From: Pedobacter heparinus DSM 2366
GTDB lineage: Bacteria > Bacteroidota > Bacteroidia > Sphingobacteriales > Sphingobacteriaceae
NCBI RefSeq assembly: GCF_000023825.1
Contig: NC_013061.1
Location: 682,001-746,000, forward strand
DNA: 64,000 nt
Reading direction: 5' to 3'
Every line of letters starts with the position of its first letter. Position 1 is the stretch's first letter. The notes under the pieces were generated by a model, which was given only the letters and a program-made list of their open reading frames with translations, was not told where the DNA came from and did not search any database. The position numbers were made by a program, and so were the translations under genes. Positions 34,837 through 44,828 of this stretch are shown here, one piece after another.

Positions 34837-35250
34837 ATGCCAACCATTCAACAATTAGTTAGAAAAGGTAGAGTAGCACTGGAGTTCAAGAGTAAGTCTC
34901 CGGCGTTGGACAGCTGTCCACAGCGAAGAGGTGTATGTACACGTGTATATACCACTACCCCTAAAAAACCAAACTCAGCAATGCGTAAAGTTGCACGTGT
35001 ACGTTTAACCAATGGTAAAGAGGTTAACGCTTACATCCCTGGAGAAGGTCACAACTTACAGGAGCACTCGATCGTATTGATTCGTGGTGGTCGTGTTAAA
35101 GATTTACCAGGTGTACGTTATCACATCATCCGTGGAGCATTAGATACTTCAGGTGTTGCGGGTCGTAACCAACGTCGTTCAAAATATGGTACTAAACGCC
35201 CTAAACCAGGACAAGTAGCTGCGGCTCCTGCAAAAGGTAAAAAGAAATAA
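34837..35250 (+). CDS. rpsL: 30S ribosomal protein uS12
   Basis: 137 residues. It sits at the decoding centre. Signature [19 protein letters not shown] region and [14 protein letters not shown]; the lysines at the two classical streptomycin-resistance positions (in PKKPNS and RVKDLP) are unchanged. A lysine/alanine tail ([14 protein letters not shown]) extends past the usual 124-residue end. First gene of the str-type operon. Confidence 0.98.
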   Translation: MPTIQQLVRKGRVALEFKSKSPALDSCPQRRGVCTRVYTTTPKKPNSAMRKVARVRLTNGKEVNAYIPGEGHNLQEHSIVLIRGGRVKDLPGVRYHIIRGALDTSGVAGRNQRRSKYGTKRPKPGQVAAAPAKGKKK

Positions 35251-35266
35251 TTAGGAGGAAAGAAAA

Positions 35267-35734
35267 ATGAGAAAGTCAAAACCAAAAAAGAGAATTATCC
35301 TTCCTGATCCAAAATTTAACGACGTTCAGGTAACAAGGTTTGTAAACAATATGATGTTTGATGGAAAAAAATCTATCGCTTATTCTATTTTTTACGATGC
35401 TGTTGAACTTGCTGAGAAAAAAGCAGGTGAAAATGGTTTAGAAGTGTGGAAACGTGCTTTATCTAACGTGATGCCAGCTGTTGAGGTAAAATCACGCCGT
35501 GTAGGTGGTGCAAACTTCCAGGTTCCTACCGAGGTAAGACCTGACCGCAAGATTGCATTGGGCATGAAATGGTTAATTTCATATGCACGCAAACGTGGTG
35601 AAAAAACAATGAAAGAAAAATTAGCAGGTGAAATTGTTTCAGCAGCTAAAGGTGAAGGTGCAGCGGTTAAGAAAAAAGAAGATACGCATAAAATGGCTGA
35701 AGCTAATAAAGCGTTCTCTCATTTCCGTTTCTAA
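35267..35734 (+). CDS. rpsG: 30S ribosomal protein uS7
   Basis: 155 residues, usual length. It nucleates the 30S head and contacts the E site. MRKSKPKKR start, VARFVNNMM-like block ([19 protein letters not shown]) and [17 protein letters not shown]. It is preceded by a perfect Shine-Dalgarno site, AGGAGG at 35253-35258, 8 bases from ATG, rare in this phylum. In E. coli S7 represses its own operon; no such site is identifiable here. Confidence 0.98.
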   Translation: MRKSKPKKRIILPDPKFNDVQVTRFVNNMMFDGKKSIAYSIFYDAVELAEKKAGENGLEVWKRALSNVMPAVEVKSRRVGGANFQVPTEVRPDRKIALGMKWLISYARKRGEKTMKEKLAGEIVSAAKGEGAAVKKKEDTHKMAEANKAFSHFRF

Positions 35735-35751
35735 TCATATAGAATCATAAA

Positions 35752-37866
35752 ATGTCAAGAGATTTAAGATTTACAAGAAATATTGGTATTGCCGCGCACA
35801 TTGATGCGGGTAAGACCACCACTACTGAGCGTATTCTTTATTATGCCGGTGTAAACCATAAAATTGGTGAGGTTCACGAAGGTGCATCTACAATGGACTG
35901 GATGGTACAGGAAGCGGAACGCGGGATAACCATCACGTCTGCAGCAACTACTGTTGGCTGGAAATACAGAGGACAGGATTATCACATCAATATTATTGAT
36001 ACCCCGGGTCACGTGGATTTTACCGTAGAGGTAAACCGTTCATTACGTGTATTGGATGGTTTGGTGTTTTTGTTTTCGGCAGTTGATGGTGTTGAGCCTC
36101 AATCTGAAACGAACTGGCGTTTGGCAAACAATTATAATGTTGCCCGTATCGGTTTCGTAAACAAAATGGACCGTTCAGGAGCTGATTTCTTAAAAGTTGT
36201 TGGACAGGTTAAAAGTATGTTAGGTAGCAATGCAGTTCCATTGCAATTGCCTATCGGTGCTGAAGATAGCTTTAAAGGTGTGGTGGATCTGATCAACAAC
36301 CGTGGTATCGTTTGGAATGAGCATGATAAAGGTATGACCTTTACTGAAGTGCCAATTCCGGAAGATATGTTAGACGAGGTTGCGGAGTGGAGAGAGAAAT
36401 TACTGGAATCGGTAGCTGAATACGACGAATCTTTAATGGAGAAATTCTTCGATGCGCCTGAAACGATCACTGAACGTGAGGTTTTAGATGCATTGCGTCA
36501 GGCTGTTTTGGATGCCAAAATTGTACCTATGGTTTGTGGTTCATCTTTCAAAAATAAAGGTGTTCAGACCATGCTTGATTATGTGATGGAATTATTGCCT
36601 TCACCTATGGATCAGGAAGGTATTGTAGGTACCAATCCAAACAATGGTGAAGAAGTTTTACGTAAACCAGATGAAAAAGAGCCTTTTGCAGCTTTAGCAT
36701 TTAAAATTGCAACAGATCCTTTTGTTGGTCGCTTATGCTTTATCCGTGTTTATTCAGGTAATCTTGAAGCGGGTTCTTATGTATACAATGCACGTTCTGA
36801 GAACAAAGAGCGTATTTCACGTATCTTCCAGATGCACGCCAACAAGCAAAACCCGATTCCTAATGTAGGTGCCGGAGATATTGCTGCGGTAGTAGGATTT
36901 AAAGATATCAAAACAGGTGATACACTTTGTGATGAGAAAAATCCGATCATCCTTGAATCTATGAATTTCCCTGATCCGGTTATCGGTTTGGCAATTGAGC
37001 CTAAAACTCAGGCAGATGTTGATAAATTAGGTATTGCTTTAGGTAAACTAGCTGAAGAGGATCCTACATTCAAGGTTCAGACTGATGAAGAAACTGGTCA
37101 GACCGTAATTTCAGGTATGGGTGAGCTTCACCTGGACATCCTTATCGATCGTCTGAAACGTGAGTTTAAAGTAGAAGTAAACCAGGGAGCGCCTCAGGTT
37201 GCTTATAAAGAAGCAATTACAGGGACTACACAGCACCGTGAAACTTATAAGAAACAAACTGGTGGTCGTGGTAAATTTGCTGATATTCAGGTGATCATTT
37301 CTCCTATTGATGCTGATTACGAAAAAGGTGGATTACAATTCGTAAACGAGATTGTAGGTGGTTCAATTCCGCGTGAGTTTATCCCTTCAGTTGAGAAAGG
37401 TTTTGCTGCAGCCATGTCTAACGGTGTTGTTGCAGGTTATCCGCTTCCAGATATGAAAGTTCGTTTGATCGATGGTTCGTTCCATGCGGTCGATTCGGAT
37501 GCGCTATCTTTTGAGATTGCGGCACGCTCTGCTTTCCGTGAGGCTTTACCTAAATGTAAGCCGGTATTGATGGAGCCGATCATGAAAATTGAGGTGCTTA
37601 CACCAGAAGAGAACATGGGTGATGTTATGGGTGACTTAAACCGTCGTCGTGGTCAGCTGCAAGGTATGGACACGCGTAACGGTGCACAGGTTATTAAAGC
37701 CCTGGTTCCACTTTCGGAAATGTTTGGGTATGTGACCCAGTTGCGTACCATTACTTCGGGACGTGCAACTTCTACTATGGAGTTTGATCATTATGAGCCA
37801 GCTCCTAAGAATGTTCAGGAAGAGGTGATTGCAAAATCAAAAGGAAAAGTTAAATCATTAGATTAA
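35752..37866 (+). CDS. fusA: Elongation factor G
   Basis: 704 residues, full length. The GTPase drives translocation of tRNA and mRNA. G motifs: [14 protein letters not shown] (P loop), [19 protein letters not shown]; also [11 protein letters not shown] (switch I region). Domains II-V are complete, with [10 protein letters not shown] and the domain IV block [11 protein letters not shown]. It lies 17 bp after rpsG. No tuf gene follows, unlike the proteobacterial str operon. A hairpin follows its stop at 37882-37913. Confidence 0.98.
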   Translation: MSRDLRFTRNIGIAAHIDAGKTTTTERILYYAGVNHKIGEVHEGASTMDWMVQEAERGITITSAATTVGWKYRGQDYHINIIDTPGHVDFTVEVNRSLRVLDGLVFLFSAVDGVEPQSETNWRLANNYNVARIGFVNKMDRSGADFLKVVGQVKSMLGSNAVPLQLPIGAEDSFKGVVDLINNRGIVWNEHDKGMTFTEVPIPEDMLDEVAEWREKLLESVAEYDESLMEKFFDAPETITEREVLDALRQAVLDAKIVPMVCGSSFKNKGVQTMLDYVMELLPSPMDQEGIVGTNPNNGEEVLRKPDEKEPFAALAFKIATDPFVGRLCFIRVYSGNLEAGSYVYNARSENKERISRIFQMHANKQNPIPNVGAGDIAAVVGFKDIKTGDTLCDEKNPIILESMNFPDPVIGLAIEPKTQADVDKLGIALGKLAEEDPTFKVQTDEETGQTVISGMGELHLDILIDRLKREFKVEVNQGAPQVAYKEAITGTTQHRETYKKQTGGRGKFADIQVIISPIDADYEKGGLQFVNEIVGGSIPREFIPSVEKGFAAAMSNGVVAGYPLPDMKVRLIDGSFHAVDSDALSFEIAARSAFREALPKCKPVLMEPIMKIEVLTPEENMGDVMGDLNRRRGQLQGMDTRNGAQVIKALVPLSEMFGYVTQLRTITSGRATSTMEFDHYEPAPKNVQEEVIAKSKGKVKSLD

Positions 37867-37881
37867 TTTTTAAATAAACTT

Positions 37882-37913
37882 GCTGCCGGTTATTAATAGC
37901 TCTAACCGGCAGC
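37882..37913 (+). promoter_or_regulatory. Hairpin between fusA and rpsJ (attenuator-like)
   Basis: An 11-bp perfect stem (37882-37892 with 37903-37913; GCTGCCGGTTA/TAACCGGCAGC) and a 10-base loop, 15 bases after the fusA stop and 17 before rpsJ. Only a short T-stretch follows, so it may be a partial terminator or a processing site within the operon. Confidence 0.65.
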
Positions 37914-37930
37914 TTTAATTCATATATATC

Positions 37931-38236
37931 ATGAGCCAAAGAATCAGAATCAAATTAAAATCTTACGATTATAATCTGGTAGATAAGTCTGCCGAGAAAA
38001 TCGTAAAAACTGTTAAGCCGACAGGTGCAGTGGTTAGCGGACCAATTCCCTTGCCTACAGAGAAGAAAATTTTCACTGTTTTGCGTTCACCACACGTGAA
38101 CAAAAAAGCACGTGAGCAGTTCCAATTGTGTGCTTATAAGCGTTTGTTAGATATTTATAGCTCTAACTCAAAAACAGTAGACGCTTTAATGAAACTTGAA
38201 TTGCCTAGCGGTGTTGAAGTAGAAATCAAAGTATAA
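37931..38236 (+). CDS. rpsJ: 30S ribosomal protein uS10 (NusE)
   Basis: 101 residues. Part of the 30S head, and as NusE a partner of NusG and NusB in antitermination. Typical sequence [23 protein letters not shown] and [25 protein letters not shown]. In most bacteria it heads the S10 operon directly before rplC. Here it is the last gene of the rpsL-rpsG-fusA unit, is closed by a terminator, and is separated from rplC by three unrelated genes. Confidence 0.98.
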   Translation: MSQRIRIKLKSYDYNLVDKSAEKIVKTVKPTGAVVSGPIPLPTEKKIFTVLRSPHVNKKAREQFQLCAYKRLLDIYSSNSKTVDALMKLELPSGVEVEIKV

Positions 38237-38252
38237 CGATATTGAAGTATCA

Positions 38253-38288
38253 AAAAAGCCTTCCCGAGATCATCGAGGAAGGCTTTTT
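38253..38288. terminator. Bidirectional terminator after rpsJ
   Basis: A 12-bp stem (38253-38264 with 38277-38288; AAAAAGCCTTCC/GGAAGGCTTTTT) with a 12-base loop, 16 bases after the rpsJ stop. The A-foot and T-foot let it serve both rpsJ and the convergent minus-strand gene. Confidence 0.85.
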
Positions 38289-38302
38289 AATTGTTTAAGT
38301 TT

Positions 38303-38911
38303 TTATCGCCCCCGGCTTTTCAGTTCTTCGAGTTTGTTGCGCTCATCCTGCAGTTCGCGGGCAAGTTTCTTTTCTTTATCGTTTGCCTTGGTTTTATAGC
38401 TCTGATATTCCTGAGAAATCTCTTCATATAATGTACTCCGGTACTTCGCTTCATGTATGTGTTTGGCCGACCTTAATATCACAACAGTCAGGGCTGCCGC
38501 CAGGCCGATGATGAGGCTCCATACGATCGTATTGTAGGTGCCTTTTGTAAAGGAAATGCCTAAAAAGCTGATTTCATTTACTTTGGCATTTGTGCTGGCC
38601 AAAGAACTTTCCTTTCCACTGATCTGGGTTTTTAAATCAGCTATGCTCTTTTCCTGTTCGGCAATTTTTTGGGTGGCTGAGCTCAATTGCCGGCGTTCTG
38701 TACTCAGGGTATCCCTTACATTTTGCCAGAAGGATGACATCCGGTTTGGATTTACCAATTTATAGCCATCCAGGGTTTTTGATTTGGAAAGTATGAGCTG
38801 GTATTGTCCTTTCAGACTTGGATCAACTCTAGCTGAATCCTGGGTAATCTGGCCCTGGGCACTTATGCTAAGTATTAAAGCCGAAATAACTGGGAATATA
38901 ATTTTCTTCAT
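38303..38911 (-). CDS. Unknown membrane-anchored coiled-coil protein
   Basis: 202 residues, not recognised. A signal peptide (1-20, ending SAQGQ) is followed by a predicted coiled coil (about 70-112, LSTERRQLSSATQKIAEQEKSIADLK). Then come one membrane helix (about 128-146, TIVWSLIIGLAAALTVVIL) and a second charged coiled coil to the C-terminus (KANDKEKKLARELQDERNKLEEL). The layout predicts a periplasmic coil and a cytoplasmic coil joined by one helix. It is one of three genes inserted between rpsJ and rplC. No functional inference can be made. Confidence 0.7.
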   Translation of the reverse strand: MKKIIFPVISALILSISAQGQITQDSARVDPSLKGQYQLILSKSKTLDGYKLVNPNRMSSFWQNVRDTLSTERRQLSSATQKIAEQEKSIADLKTQISGKESSLASTNAKVNEISFLGISFTKGTYNTIVWSLIIGLAAALTVVILRSAKHIHEAKYRSTLYEEISQEYQSYKTKANDKEKKLARELQDERNKLEELKSRGR

Positions 38912-38958
38912 ATCGGATATTGGTTTATGTCTAATTTAACAATGATATTTTAATTTTA

Positions 38959-38987
38959 TTGTGTTCGGACTGTAGATAGTATATTTG
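38959..38987 (+). promoter_or_regulatory. Promoter of the TauE/DUF1634 pair, probably leaderless
   Basis: TTG (38959-38961) and TATATTTG (38980-38987) with 18 bases between. The element ends 5 bases before ATG 38993, so transcription probably begins at or beside the start codon. Confidence 0.6.
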
Positions 38988-38992
38988 TAGCA

Positions 38993-39829
38993 ATGTCGGT
39001 ATTACTCTTCACAATCATCGTTTTGGCAGGGGCTTTTTTAGCCGGACTGGTTGGCTCACTGACAGGACTTGGAGGTGGGGTGATCATTATTCCACTGTTA
39101 ACACTTGTGCTTGGCGTTGACATTCATTATGCTATTGGTGCATCTATTATATCTGTGATCGCGACTTCATCGGGTTCGGCGGCAGCCTATGTTAAAGAAG
39201 GGATTACGAATATACGGATAGGGATGTTTCTGGAAATAGCGACTACAATAAGCGCCATTATCGGAGCTGTGGTTACTGTATTTATCAATCCAAGTTATAT
39301 AGCTGTTATTTTTGGACTGATCCTTTTGTTCTCTGCCGTAATGATGGTAAGGAAGAAAGTAGACCATTCTGATAACGATACTTCGGGCAAACTGGCTGTT
39401 TTCTTGAAATTGAACGGCACTTACCCTGTTGATGGAACTGTTAAAAAATATGCAGTGCATAATGTGCTGGGTGGTTTTTTAATGATGTTTGTGGCTGGTA
39501 TCATTTCAGGTTTGCTGGGGATTGGCTCGGGCGCCCTGAAGGTGGTGGCTATGGATAACATCATGCGGATCCCTTTTAAGGTCTCGACTACCACCAGCAA
39601 TTTTATGATGGGGGTTACGGCAGCGGCAAGTGCAATTGTTTACCTGCATCGCGGACAGATTGATCCGGGGATTGCCATGCCTGTAACCATAGGTGTATTA
39701 TTTGGGGCTACAATCGGATCAAAGATTCTGGTGAGGACCAATACAGATAAATTAAAGGTGGTTTTTGCAGTGGTGGTTACTTTTTTAGCACTTCAAATGA
39801 TTTATAATGGCTTATCGGGCAGATTATGA
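38993..39829 (+). CDS. TauE/SafE-family sulfite or sulfur-anion exporter
   Basis: 278 residues with about eight membrane helices in two halves; each half begins with a Gly-rich motif of the family (LVGSLTGLGGGVIIIPLL, IISGLLGIGSGALKVVAM). The family moves sulfite, sulfoacetate or similar anions; the substrate here is unknown. It overlaps the following DUF1634 gene by four bases (ATGA), a pairing seen in many bacteria. It is one of the three genes splitting rpsJ from rplC. Confidence 0.88.
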   Translation: MSVLLFTIIVLAGAFLAGLVGSLTGLGGGVIIIPLLTLVLGVDIHYAIGASIISVIATSSGSAAAYVKEGITNIRIGMFLEIATTISAIIGAVVTVFINPSYIAVIFGLILLFSAVMMVRKKVDHSDNDTSGKLAVFLKLNGTYPVDGTVKKYAVHNVLGGFLMMFVAGIISGLLGIGSGALKVVAMDNIMRIPFKVSTTTSNFMMGVTAAASAIVYLHRGQIDPGIAMPVTIGVLFGATIGSKILVRTNTDKLKVVFAVVVTFLALQMIYNGLSGRL

Positions 39830-40221
39830 GTAAAAGCAATAAGAATTTTTTTGCGGACAAAGATATACAGATCATTCTGGGGACACTGTTGCGTGTTGGG
39901 GTGATCGCATCAATGAGCGTGGTGCTTATAGGAGGGCTTATTTACTTGTTTTTTAACCATAATCAGGTAGTTGACTATAAGGAATTTAATCCGGGAAGGT
40001 CTGGCTATTCTTCAATAGCAGCCATTCTTCATGGCCTGACCAAGATGGATGGTGCGGCAATTGTGCAGTTTGGAACGGTTTTGCTGATCTTTACGCCTAT
40101 TGCACGGGTGGTTTTTTCAGTTTTTAGCTTTCTGATTGAGCGGGATTATCTGTATGTTGTGATCGGATTATTCGTTTTGTGTATTATCTTATATAGTTTA
40201 AGTGATAAGTTAGTTGGATAA
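39826..40221 (+). CDS. DUF1634 membrane protein
   Basis: 131 residues with three predicted helices (about 18-45, 83-105, 110-128), pattern LGTLLRVGVIASMSVVLIGG, FGTVLLIFTPIARVVFSVF, YVVIGLFVLCIILYSLS. DUF1634 proteins are typically encoded next to TauE-like exporters and may be an accessory subunit. Start codon lies inside the stop of the TauE gene. Confidence 0.85.
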   Translation: MSKSNKNFFADKDIQIILGTLLRVGVIASMSVVLIGGLIYLFFNHNQVVDYKEFNPGRSGYSSIAAILHGLTKMDGAAIVQFGTVLLIFTPIARVVFSVFSFLIERDYLYVVIGLFVLCIILYSLSDKLVG

Positions 40222-40296
40222 AACTTACTTTAATTGCTTGCTACCCGGTCAAAACAAATTTTTAGCATTTATTTGAAAAAATAATTAGCTAACTAT

Positions 40297-40326
40297 TTGA
40301 AAATTAAGATTTCTTTCCTATTTTTG
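40297..40326 (+). promoter_or_regulatory. Promoter of the rplC operon
   Basis: TTG (40297-40299) and TATTTTTG (40319-40326), 19 bases between. The predicted transcript starts near 40331 with TCCCTTAACGGGG, nearly the same first bases as the rpsL transcript, and has a leader of about 73 bases. Confidence 0.75.
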
Positions 40327-40351
40327 CCGTCCCTTAACGGGGATGTGTATC

Positions 40352-40385
40352 CACCTTGAACGAAGCCCTACTGCTTCGATGGGTG
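40352..40385 (+). promoter_or_regulatory. Structured leader of rplC mRNA
   Basis: A two-part hairpin: outer CACC/GGTG (40352-40355 with 40382-40385) and inner CGAAGC/GCTTCG (40361-40366 with 40373-40378), loop CCTACT, asymmetric internal loop. It lies 18 bases before ATG 40404. It is a candidate site for autoregulation by a ribosomal protein of the operon (L4 does this in E. coli), which is inference. Confidence 0.45.
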
Positions 40386-40403
40386 TTAAATTAAAAAAAG
40401 AAA

Positions 40404-41021
40404 ATGTCAGGTATTATTGGAAAAAAAGTAGGAATGACCAGCATTTTCGACGCCGATGGTAAGAATATACCATGCACGGTGATCGAAGCTGGGCCTTGTG
40501 TTGTAACACAGGTAAAGACCGAAGAGAAAGACGGTTACGTTTCAGTTCAGTTAAGTTTCGACGAAGCTAAAGAAAAGAACACTACCATGCCGCTTAAAGG
40601 CCATTTTGCGAAAGCGAAAACTACACCAAAACGTAAGCTGGTTGAATTTGAGCCGTTTGAAGAGTCGTTGAACTTAGGTGATACGGTAACGGTTAACATC
40701 TTTAACGAAGGTGATTTTGTTGATGTAGTTGGTACATCAAAAGGTAAAGGATTCCAGGGTGTTGTAAAACGTCATGGTTTCGGTGGTGTTGGTGGGCAAA
40801 CTCACGGACAGCACAACAGGATGCGTGCTCCAGGTTCATTGGGTGCTGCTTCGTATCCTTCTCGTGTATTTAAAGGTATGCGTATGGCGGGTAGAATGGG
40901 TGGTGACAGGGTAAAGGTTCAGAACTTACAGGTTTTGAAAGTTTATGCTGATCAAAACCTGGTTGTAGTTAGTGGTTCCGTACCAGGAGCTAAGGGTTCT
41001 TACGTAATCTTAGATAAGTAA
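40404..41021 (+). CDS. rplC: 50S ribosomal protein uL3
   Basis: 205 residues. Early 23S-binding assembly protein near the peptidyl transferase centre. [16 protein letters not shown] start and [20 protein letters not shown] loop, [17 protein letters not shown] block. It heads the block that normally starts with rpsJ. The next gene, rplD, starts 5 bp later. Confidence 0.98.
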   Translation: MSGIIGKKVGMTSIFDADGKNIPCTVIEAGPCVVTQVKTEEKDGYVSVQLSFDEAKEKNTTMPLKGHFAKAKTTPKRKLVEFEPFEESLNLGDTVTVNIFNEGDFVDVVGTSKGKGFQGVVKRHGFGGVGGQTHGQHNRMRAPGSLGAASYPSRVFKGMRMAGRMGGDRVKVQNLQVLKVYADQNLVVVSGSVPGAKGSYVILDK

Positions 41022-41025
41022 GCAG

Positions 41026-41655
41026 ATGGAAGTTAAAGTATTAAACATTTCAGGAAAAGAGACAGGTGCCAAGGTGCAGCTTCCTGAGTCGGTATTTGGC
41101 ATAACGCCTGTTGACCACGCAATTTATTTAGATGTTAAGCAATATCTGGCCAATCAACGTCAGGGAACGCATAAGTCTAAACAACGTAATGAGATTGCTG
41201 GTTCAACCCGTAAATTATATAAACAAAAAGGTACTGGTGGTGCGCGTGCCGGAAGTATTAAATCTCCATTGTTTAATGGTGGTGGTCGTGTGTTTGGTCC
41301 TCAGCCACGTGATTACAGCTTCAAATTGAACAAGAAATTAAAATCACTGGCACGTAAGTCAGCTTTATCTTATAAAGCAAAGGACAATAACGTAGTGGTT
41401 TTAGAAGATTTTACTTTTGATACGATCAAAACTAAAAACTACATCAATTTGGTTAGCGCATTAAATCTGACTAACGAAAAGACATTGTTGGTTTTACCTA
41501 CGCAAAATAACAATATCTATTTATCAAGCAGAAACATTCAGAAAGTGAAAGTGATTACTGCAGATCAGTTAAATACTTATGATGTATTGAACTGTGGCAA
41601 GCTTTTGTTGACTGCAGATTCTGTTAAAACACTGGAGGAGGCATTTGCCAAGTAA
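41026..41655 (+). CDS. rplD: 50S ribosomal protein uL4
   Basis: 209 residues. It lines the exit tunnel constriction; its extended loop is seen as [21 protein letters not shown], with [20 protein letters not shown] after it. In E. coli this protein represses the S10 operon. Its stop codon overlaps no gene; rplW starts one base later. Confidence 0.98.
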   Translation: MEVKVLNISGKETGAKVQLPESVFGITPVDHAIYLDVKQYLANQRQGTHKSKQRNEIAGSTRKLYKQKGTGGARAGSIKSPLFNGGGRVFGPQPRDYSFKLNKKLKSLARKSALSYKAKDNNVVVLEDFTFDTIKTKNYINLVSALNLTNEKTLLVLPTQNNNIYLSSRNIQKVKVITADQLNTYDVLNCGKLLLTADSVKTLEEAFAK

Positions 41656-41656
41656 T

Positions 41657-41947
41657 ATGGAATTTTTAAAGAAACCAATATTAACAGAGAAAGCTTCTGC
41701 ATTAACAGAAAAGTCTAACCGCTTTACTTTTAAAGTAGAACACAAAGCAAATAAATTGCAGATTAAGCAAGCCATAGAGAAAATGTACGGCGTAAACATT
41801 TTAGCCATTAATACAATGGTTGTAAATGGTAAAGTTAAGTCCAGAAATACTAAAGGTGGATTAGTTACGGGACGTAGCCCGAAATACAAGAAAGCGATTG
41901 TAACCCTGGCAGCAGGAGAAACGATTGATTATTACTCGAATATTTAA
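41657..41947 (+). CDS. rplW: 50S ribosomal protein uL23
   Basis: 96 residues from ATG 41657; the earlier in-frame TTG at 41645 lies inside rplD. It sits at the tunnel exit and docks trigger factor and SRP. FLKKPILTEKASALTEKSNRFTFKV and YGVNILAINTMVVNGK are typical. Confidence 0.97.
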   Translation: MEFLKKPILTEKASALTEKSNRFTFKVEHKANKLQIKQAIEKMYGVNILAINTMVVNGKVKSRNTKGGLVTGRSPKYKKAIVTLAAGETIDYYSNI

Positions 41948-41971
41948 TAAGAATTGAATTATTTATAAACT

Positions 41972-42796
41972 ATGGGCTTAAGAAAATTTAAACCAGTCAC
42001 TCCGGGAACCCGCTTTAGAGTAGGTGCCAGTTTTACGGAGATTACAGCAACCAAGCCCGAAAAATCATTGGTTGTATCTTCTAAGAAATCGGGAGGACGT
42101 AACAATACAGGAAAGATGACTATGCGCTATATGGGTGGTGGTCACAAGAAATCTTATCGTTTAATTGATTTTAAACGTGAGAAATTTGATATTCCTGCAA
42201 CAGTAGCTACTGTTGAGTACGATCCAAACCGTACCGCTCGTATTGCATTGTTACATTATGCAGACGGTGAGAAGCGTTATATTATTGCACCGGAAGGTTT
42301 GCAAGTTGGGCAAAAGGTAGTGTCGGGTGATACTGCAACTCCAGAAGTAGGAAATACATTGAAATTGAGCAATATTCCTTTGGGTTCTATTGTACACAAC
42401 GTGGAGATTCATCCTGGTCGTGGCGCTCAGTTGGCACGCAGTGCCGGTGCTTATGCACAATTGGCTGCCCGTGACGGTAAATATGCTACATTAAAAATGC
42501 CTTCAGGTGAAGTAAGGTCAATCTTAGTTACTTGTTTGGCAACGATAGGAGCTGTTTCCAATTCAGATCATGCAAATGAAGTATTAGGTAAAGCTGGTCG
42601 TAACCGTTGGTTAGGCCGTCGTCCGAGGACACGTCCGGTAGCAATGAACCCGGTAGATCACCCTATGGGTGGTGGTGAGGGTCGCTCATCAGGAGGTCAG
42701 CCCCGGTCAAGGAACGGTGTTTATTCGAAAGGATTTAAAACCCGTCAACTTAAAAAATACTCAAATCGTTTCATCATAGAGAAAAGGAAGAAATAA
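41972..42796 (+). CDS. rplB: 50S ribosomal protein uL2
   Basis: 274 residues. Core 23S protein required for subunit joining and peptidyl transfer. Conserved blocks include [39 protein letters not shown] and [15 protein letters not shown], which keeps the His of the DHP motif. The stop shares one base with the rpsS start. Confidence 0.98.
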   Translation: MGLRKFKPVTPGTRFRVGASFTEITATKPEKSLVVSSKKSGGRNNTGKMTMRYMGGGHKKSYRLIDFKREKFDIPATVATVEYDPNRTARIALLHYADGEKRYIIAPEGLQVGQKVVSGDTATPEVGNTLKLSNIPLGSIVHNVEIHPGRGAQLARSAGAYAQLAARDGKYATLKMPSGEVRSILVTCLATIGAVSNSDHANEVLGKAGRNRWLGRRPRTRPVAMNPVDHPMGGGEGRSSGGQPRSRNGVYSKGFKTRQLKKYSNRFIIEKRKK

Positions 42797-43062
42797 TGGC
42801 TCGTTCGATTAAAAAAGGACCTTATATTGACCATAACGTAGAGAAGAAAGTAGTCTCTATGAATGATTCAGGCAAGAAGTCTGTAATTAAAACTTGGTCT
42901 CGCAGATCAATGATCTCACCAGATTTTGTGGGTCATACATTTGCAGTACACAACGGTAACAAATTTATACCGGTATACGTAACAGAAAACATGGTTGGTC
43001 ATAAGCTGGGAGAGTTTGCTCCAACCAGAACATTTAGGGGTCACTCTGAAAAGAAAAAATAA
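42796..43062 (+). CDS. rpsS: 30S ribosomal protein uS19
   Basis: 88 residues. 30S head protein contacting uS13. [17 protein letters not shown] and [38 protein letters not shown] are diagnostic. Overlaps rplB by one base. Confidence 0.98.
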   Translation: MARSIKKGPYIDHNVEKKVVSMNDSGKKSVIKTWSRRSMISPDFVGHTFAVHNGNKFIPVYVTENMVGHKLGEFAPTRTFRGHSEKKK

Positions 43063-43069
43063 TTAAGAG

Positions 43070-43432
43070 ATGGAAGCAGTAGCGAAATTAAACAATTGTC
43101 CAACCTCACCACGTAAAATGCGTTTGGTTGTAGATCTTATCAGAGGTGAGCGTGTTGAGAAAGCTTTACATATTTTAAAGTTTACCAATAAAGATGCAGC
43201 AATAAGGGTTGAGAAACTATTATTATCGGCTATCAAAAACTGGGAAACTAAAAATGAAGGTTCTCGCCCTGAAGAAAACCAGTTATACGTGAAAACGATA
43301 ATGGTAGGCGGTGGTCGTCAGTTAAAAAGATTAAGACCAGCACCTCAAGGACGTGGTTACAGAATACGTAAGCGTTCAAACCACGTAACTTTGATAGTAG
43401 ATAGTAAAAACGTTGAAACTCAAACTAATTAA
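43070..43432 (+). CDS. rplV: 50S ribosomal protein uL22
   Basis: 120 residues. Its hairpin lines the exit tunnel next to uL4. [20 protein letters not shown] and the C-terminal [18 protein letters not shown] are diagnostic. It sits between rpsS and rpsC with short spacers. Confidence 0.98.
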   Translation: MEAVAKLNNCPTSPRKMRLVVDLIRGERVEKALHILKFTNKDAAIRVEKLLLSAIKNWETKNEGSRPEENQLYVKTIMVGGGRQLKRLRPAPQGRGYRIRKRSNHVTLIVDSKNVETQTN

Positions 43433-43437
43433 CAGAA

Positions 43438-44295
43438 ATGGGACAAAAAGCACATCCAATAGGTAACAGGTTAGGAATCATCAAGGGTTGGGATTCTAAC
43501 TGGTTCGGTGGCAACAACTATGCTGATAAATTAGTTGAGGACGAAAAAATAAGAAAATACCTTTCTGCACGTATCGCAAAAGGCGGTGTAGCTAAAGTGG
43601 TAATCGAGCGTACGTTAAAACGTATCACTGTAACGATCCACACAGCTCGTCCGGGTATTGTGATTGGTAAAGCAGGACAGGAAGTTGACAAGATCAAAGA
43701 AGAGTTGAAAAAATTGACTAAAAAGGAAATTCAGATCAACATATTTGAGATTAAGCGTCCTGAACTTGATGCACAATTAGTAGCAGAAGGTGTTGCAAAA
43801 CAATTAGAAGCAAGGATCTCATTCCGTAGAGCAATGAAATCTACTATCGCATCAACTATGCGTATGGGTGCTGAAGGTATCAAAATTATGACTTCTGGTC
43901 GTTTAGGTGGTGCTGAGATGGCTCGTAGTGAACAGTATAAAGAAGGAAGAATTCCTTTGCATACTTTCCGTGCAGATATTGACTATGCGCTGGCAGAAGC
44001 TTTAACTACTTATGGAAAAATAGGTGTTAAAGTATGGATCTGTAAAGGTGAAGTTTACGGTAAACGTGACCTTTCTCCAAACATCGGTGCAACGAGCAAT
44101 GCTCCTGGCAAAGGTGGCAGACCAGAAGGTGCTTTCGGTGGTGGAAGAGACAGGGATAACCGTGGCGGTGGCGACAGAAGAAACGATAACCGCGGTGGTG
44201 GTAATCGTGGCGGAAGAGGCCCTGGTCAAGGTGGTCCGGGTGCAGGAAGAGATAATAGAGGTGGAAATTCTCAAAACAGAGGTCCTCGTAAATAA
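43438..44295 (+). CDS. rpsC: 30S ribosomal protein uS3 with long Gly/Arg/Asn-rich tail
   Basis: 285 residues; the ordinary protein ends near residue 220. KH domain ([22 protein letters not shown]) and the C-terminal core ([31 protein letters not shown]) are intact; it forms the mRNA entry site with uS4 and uS5. From about residue 225 follows a 60-residue low-complexity tail of GGR, NRGG, DNRGGG and GPGQGG units, like an RGG box. The tail is in frame with normal codon use and ends before rplP. RGG-like tails bind RNA in other proteins; a role here is inference. Confidence 0.97.
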   Translation: MGQKAHPIGNRLGIIKGWDSNWFGGNNYADKLVEDEKIRKYLSARIAKGGVAKVVIERTLKRITVTIHTARPGIVIGKAGQEVDKIKEELKKLTKKEIQINIFEIKRPELDAQLVAEGVAKQLEARISFRRAMKSTIASTMRMGAEGIKIMTSGRLGGAEMARSEQYKEGRIPLHTFRADIDYALAEALTTYGKIGVKVWICKGEVYGKRDLSPNIGATSNAPGKGGRPEGAFGGGRDRDNRGGGDRRNDNRGGGNRGGRGPGQGGPGAGRDNRGGNSQNRGPRK

Positions 44296-44333
44296 TTAGT
44301 TAACAGATCGTTTAACGATAATATTAGAATAAA

Positions 44334-44756
44334 ATGTTACAGCCAAAAAGAACGAAGTTCAGAAAGATGCAAAAGGGCAGAATGAAAGGTTTAGCAACTC
44401 GTGGTGCTGAATTGTCATTCGGATCTTTCGGGATCAAATCTCTAGAGTCGACCTGGATCACCAGTCGCCAGATAGAGGCAGCCCGTATCGCGGTAACTCG
44501 TTTCATGAAACGTGAAGGTCAGGTATGGATTAGGATATTCCCGGACAAACCGGTAACTAAGAAACCTGCTGAGGTACGTATGGGTAAAGGTAAAGGTGCG
44601 CCTGAGTATTGGGTAGCTGTTGTTAGACCCGGACGTATTATTTTTGAAGCTGAAGGTGTGCCTTTGGAAATTGCCAAAGAAGCCATGCGTTTAGCCGCAC
44701 AGAAATTACCGATCCAAACAAAATTTGTAGTACGTAGAGATTACGTAGAAGCATAA
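44334..44756 (+). CDS. rplP: 50S ribosomal protein uL16
   Basis: 140 residues. It helps position A-site t[22 protein letters not shown] and [20 protein letters not shown] are diagnostic. A 72-base spacer to rpmC, longer than most in this operon, contains no clear gene. Confidence 0.98.
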   Translation: MLQPKRTKFRKMQKGRMKGLATRGAELSFGSFGIKSLESTWITSRQIEAARIAVTRFMKREGQVWIRIFPDKPVTKKPAEVRMGKGKGAPEYWVAVVRPGRIIFEAEGVPLEIAKEAMRLAAQKLPIQTKFVVRRDYVEA

Positions 44757-44828
44757 TAAGGGATGGGTTGAATGTTGTAAGTAACTTGTTATTATAACCG
44801 CTGGACCCACAATATAAAAATTAATAAA

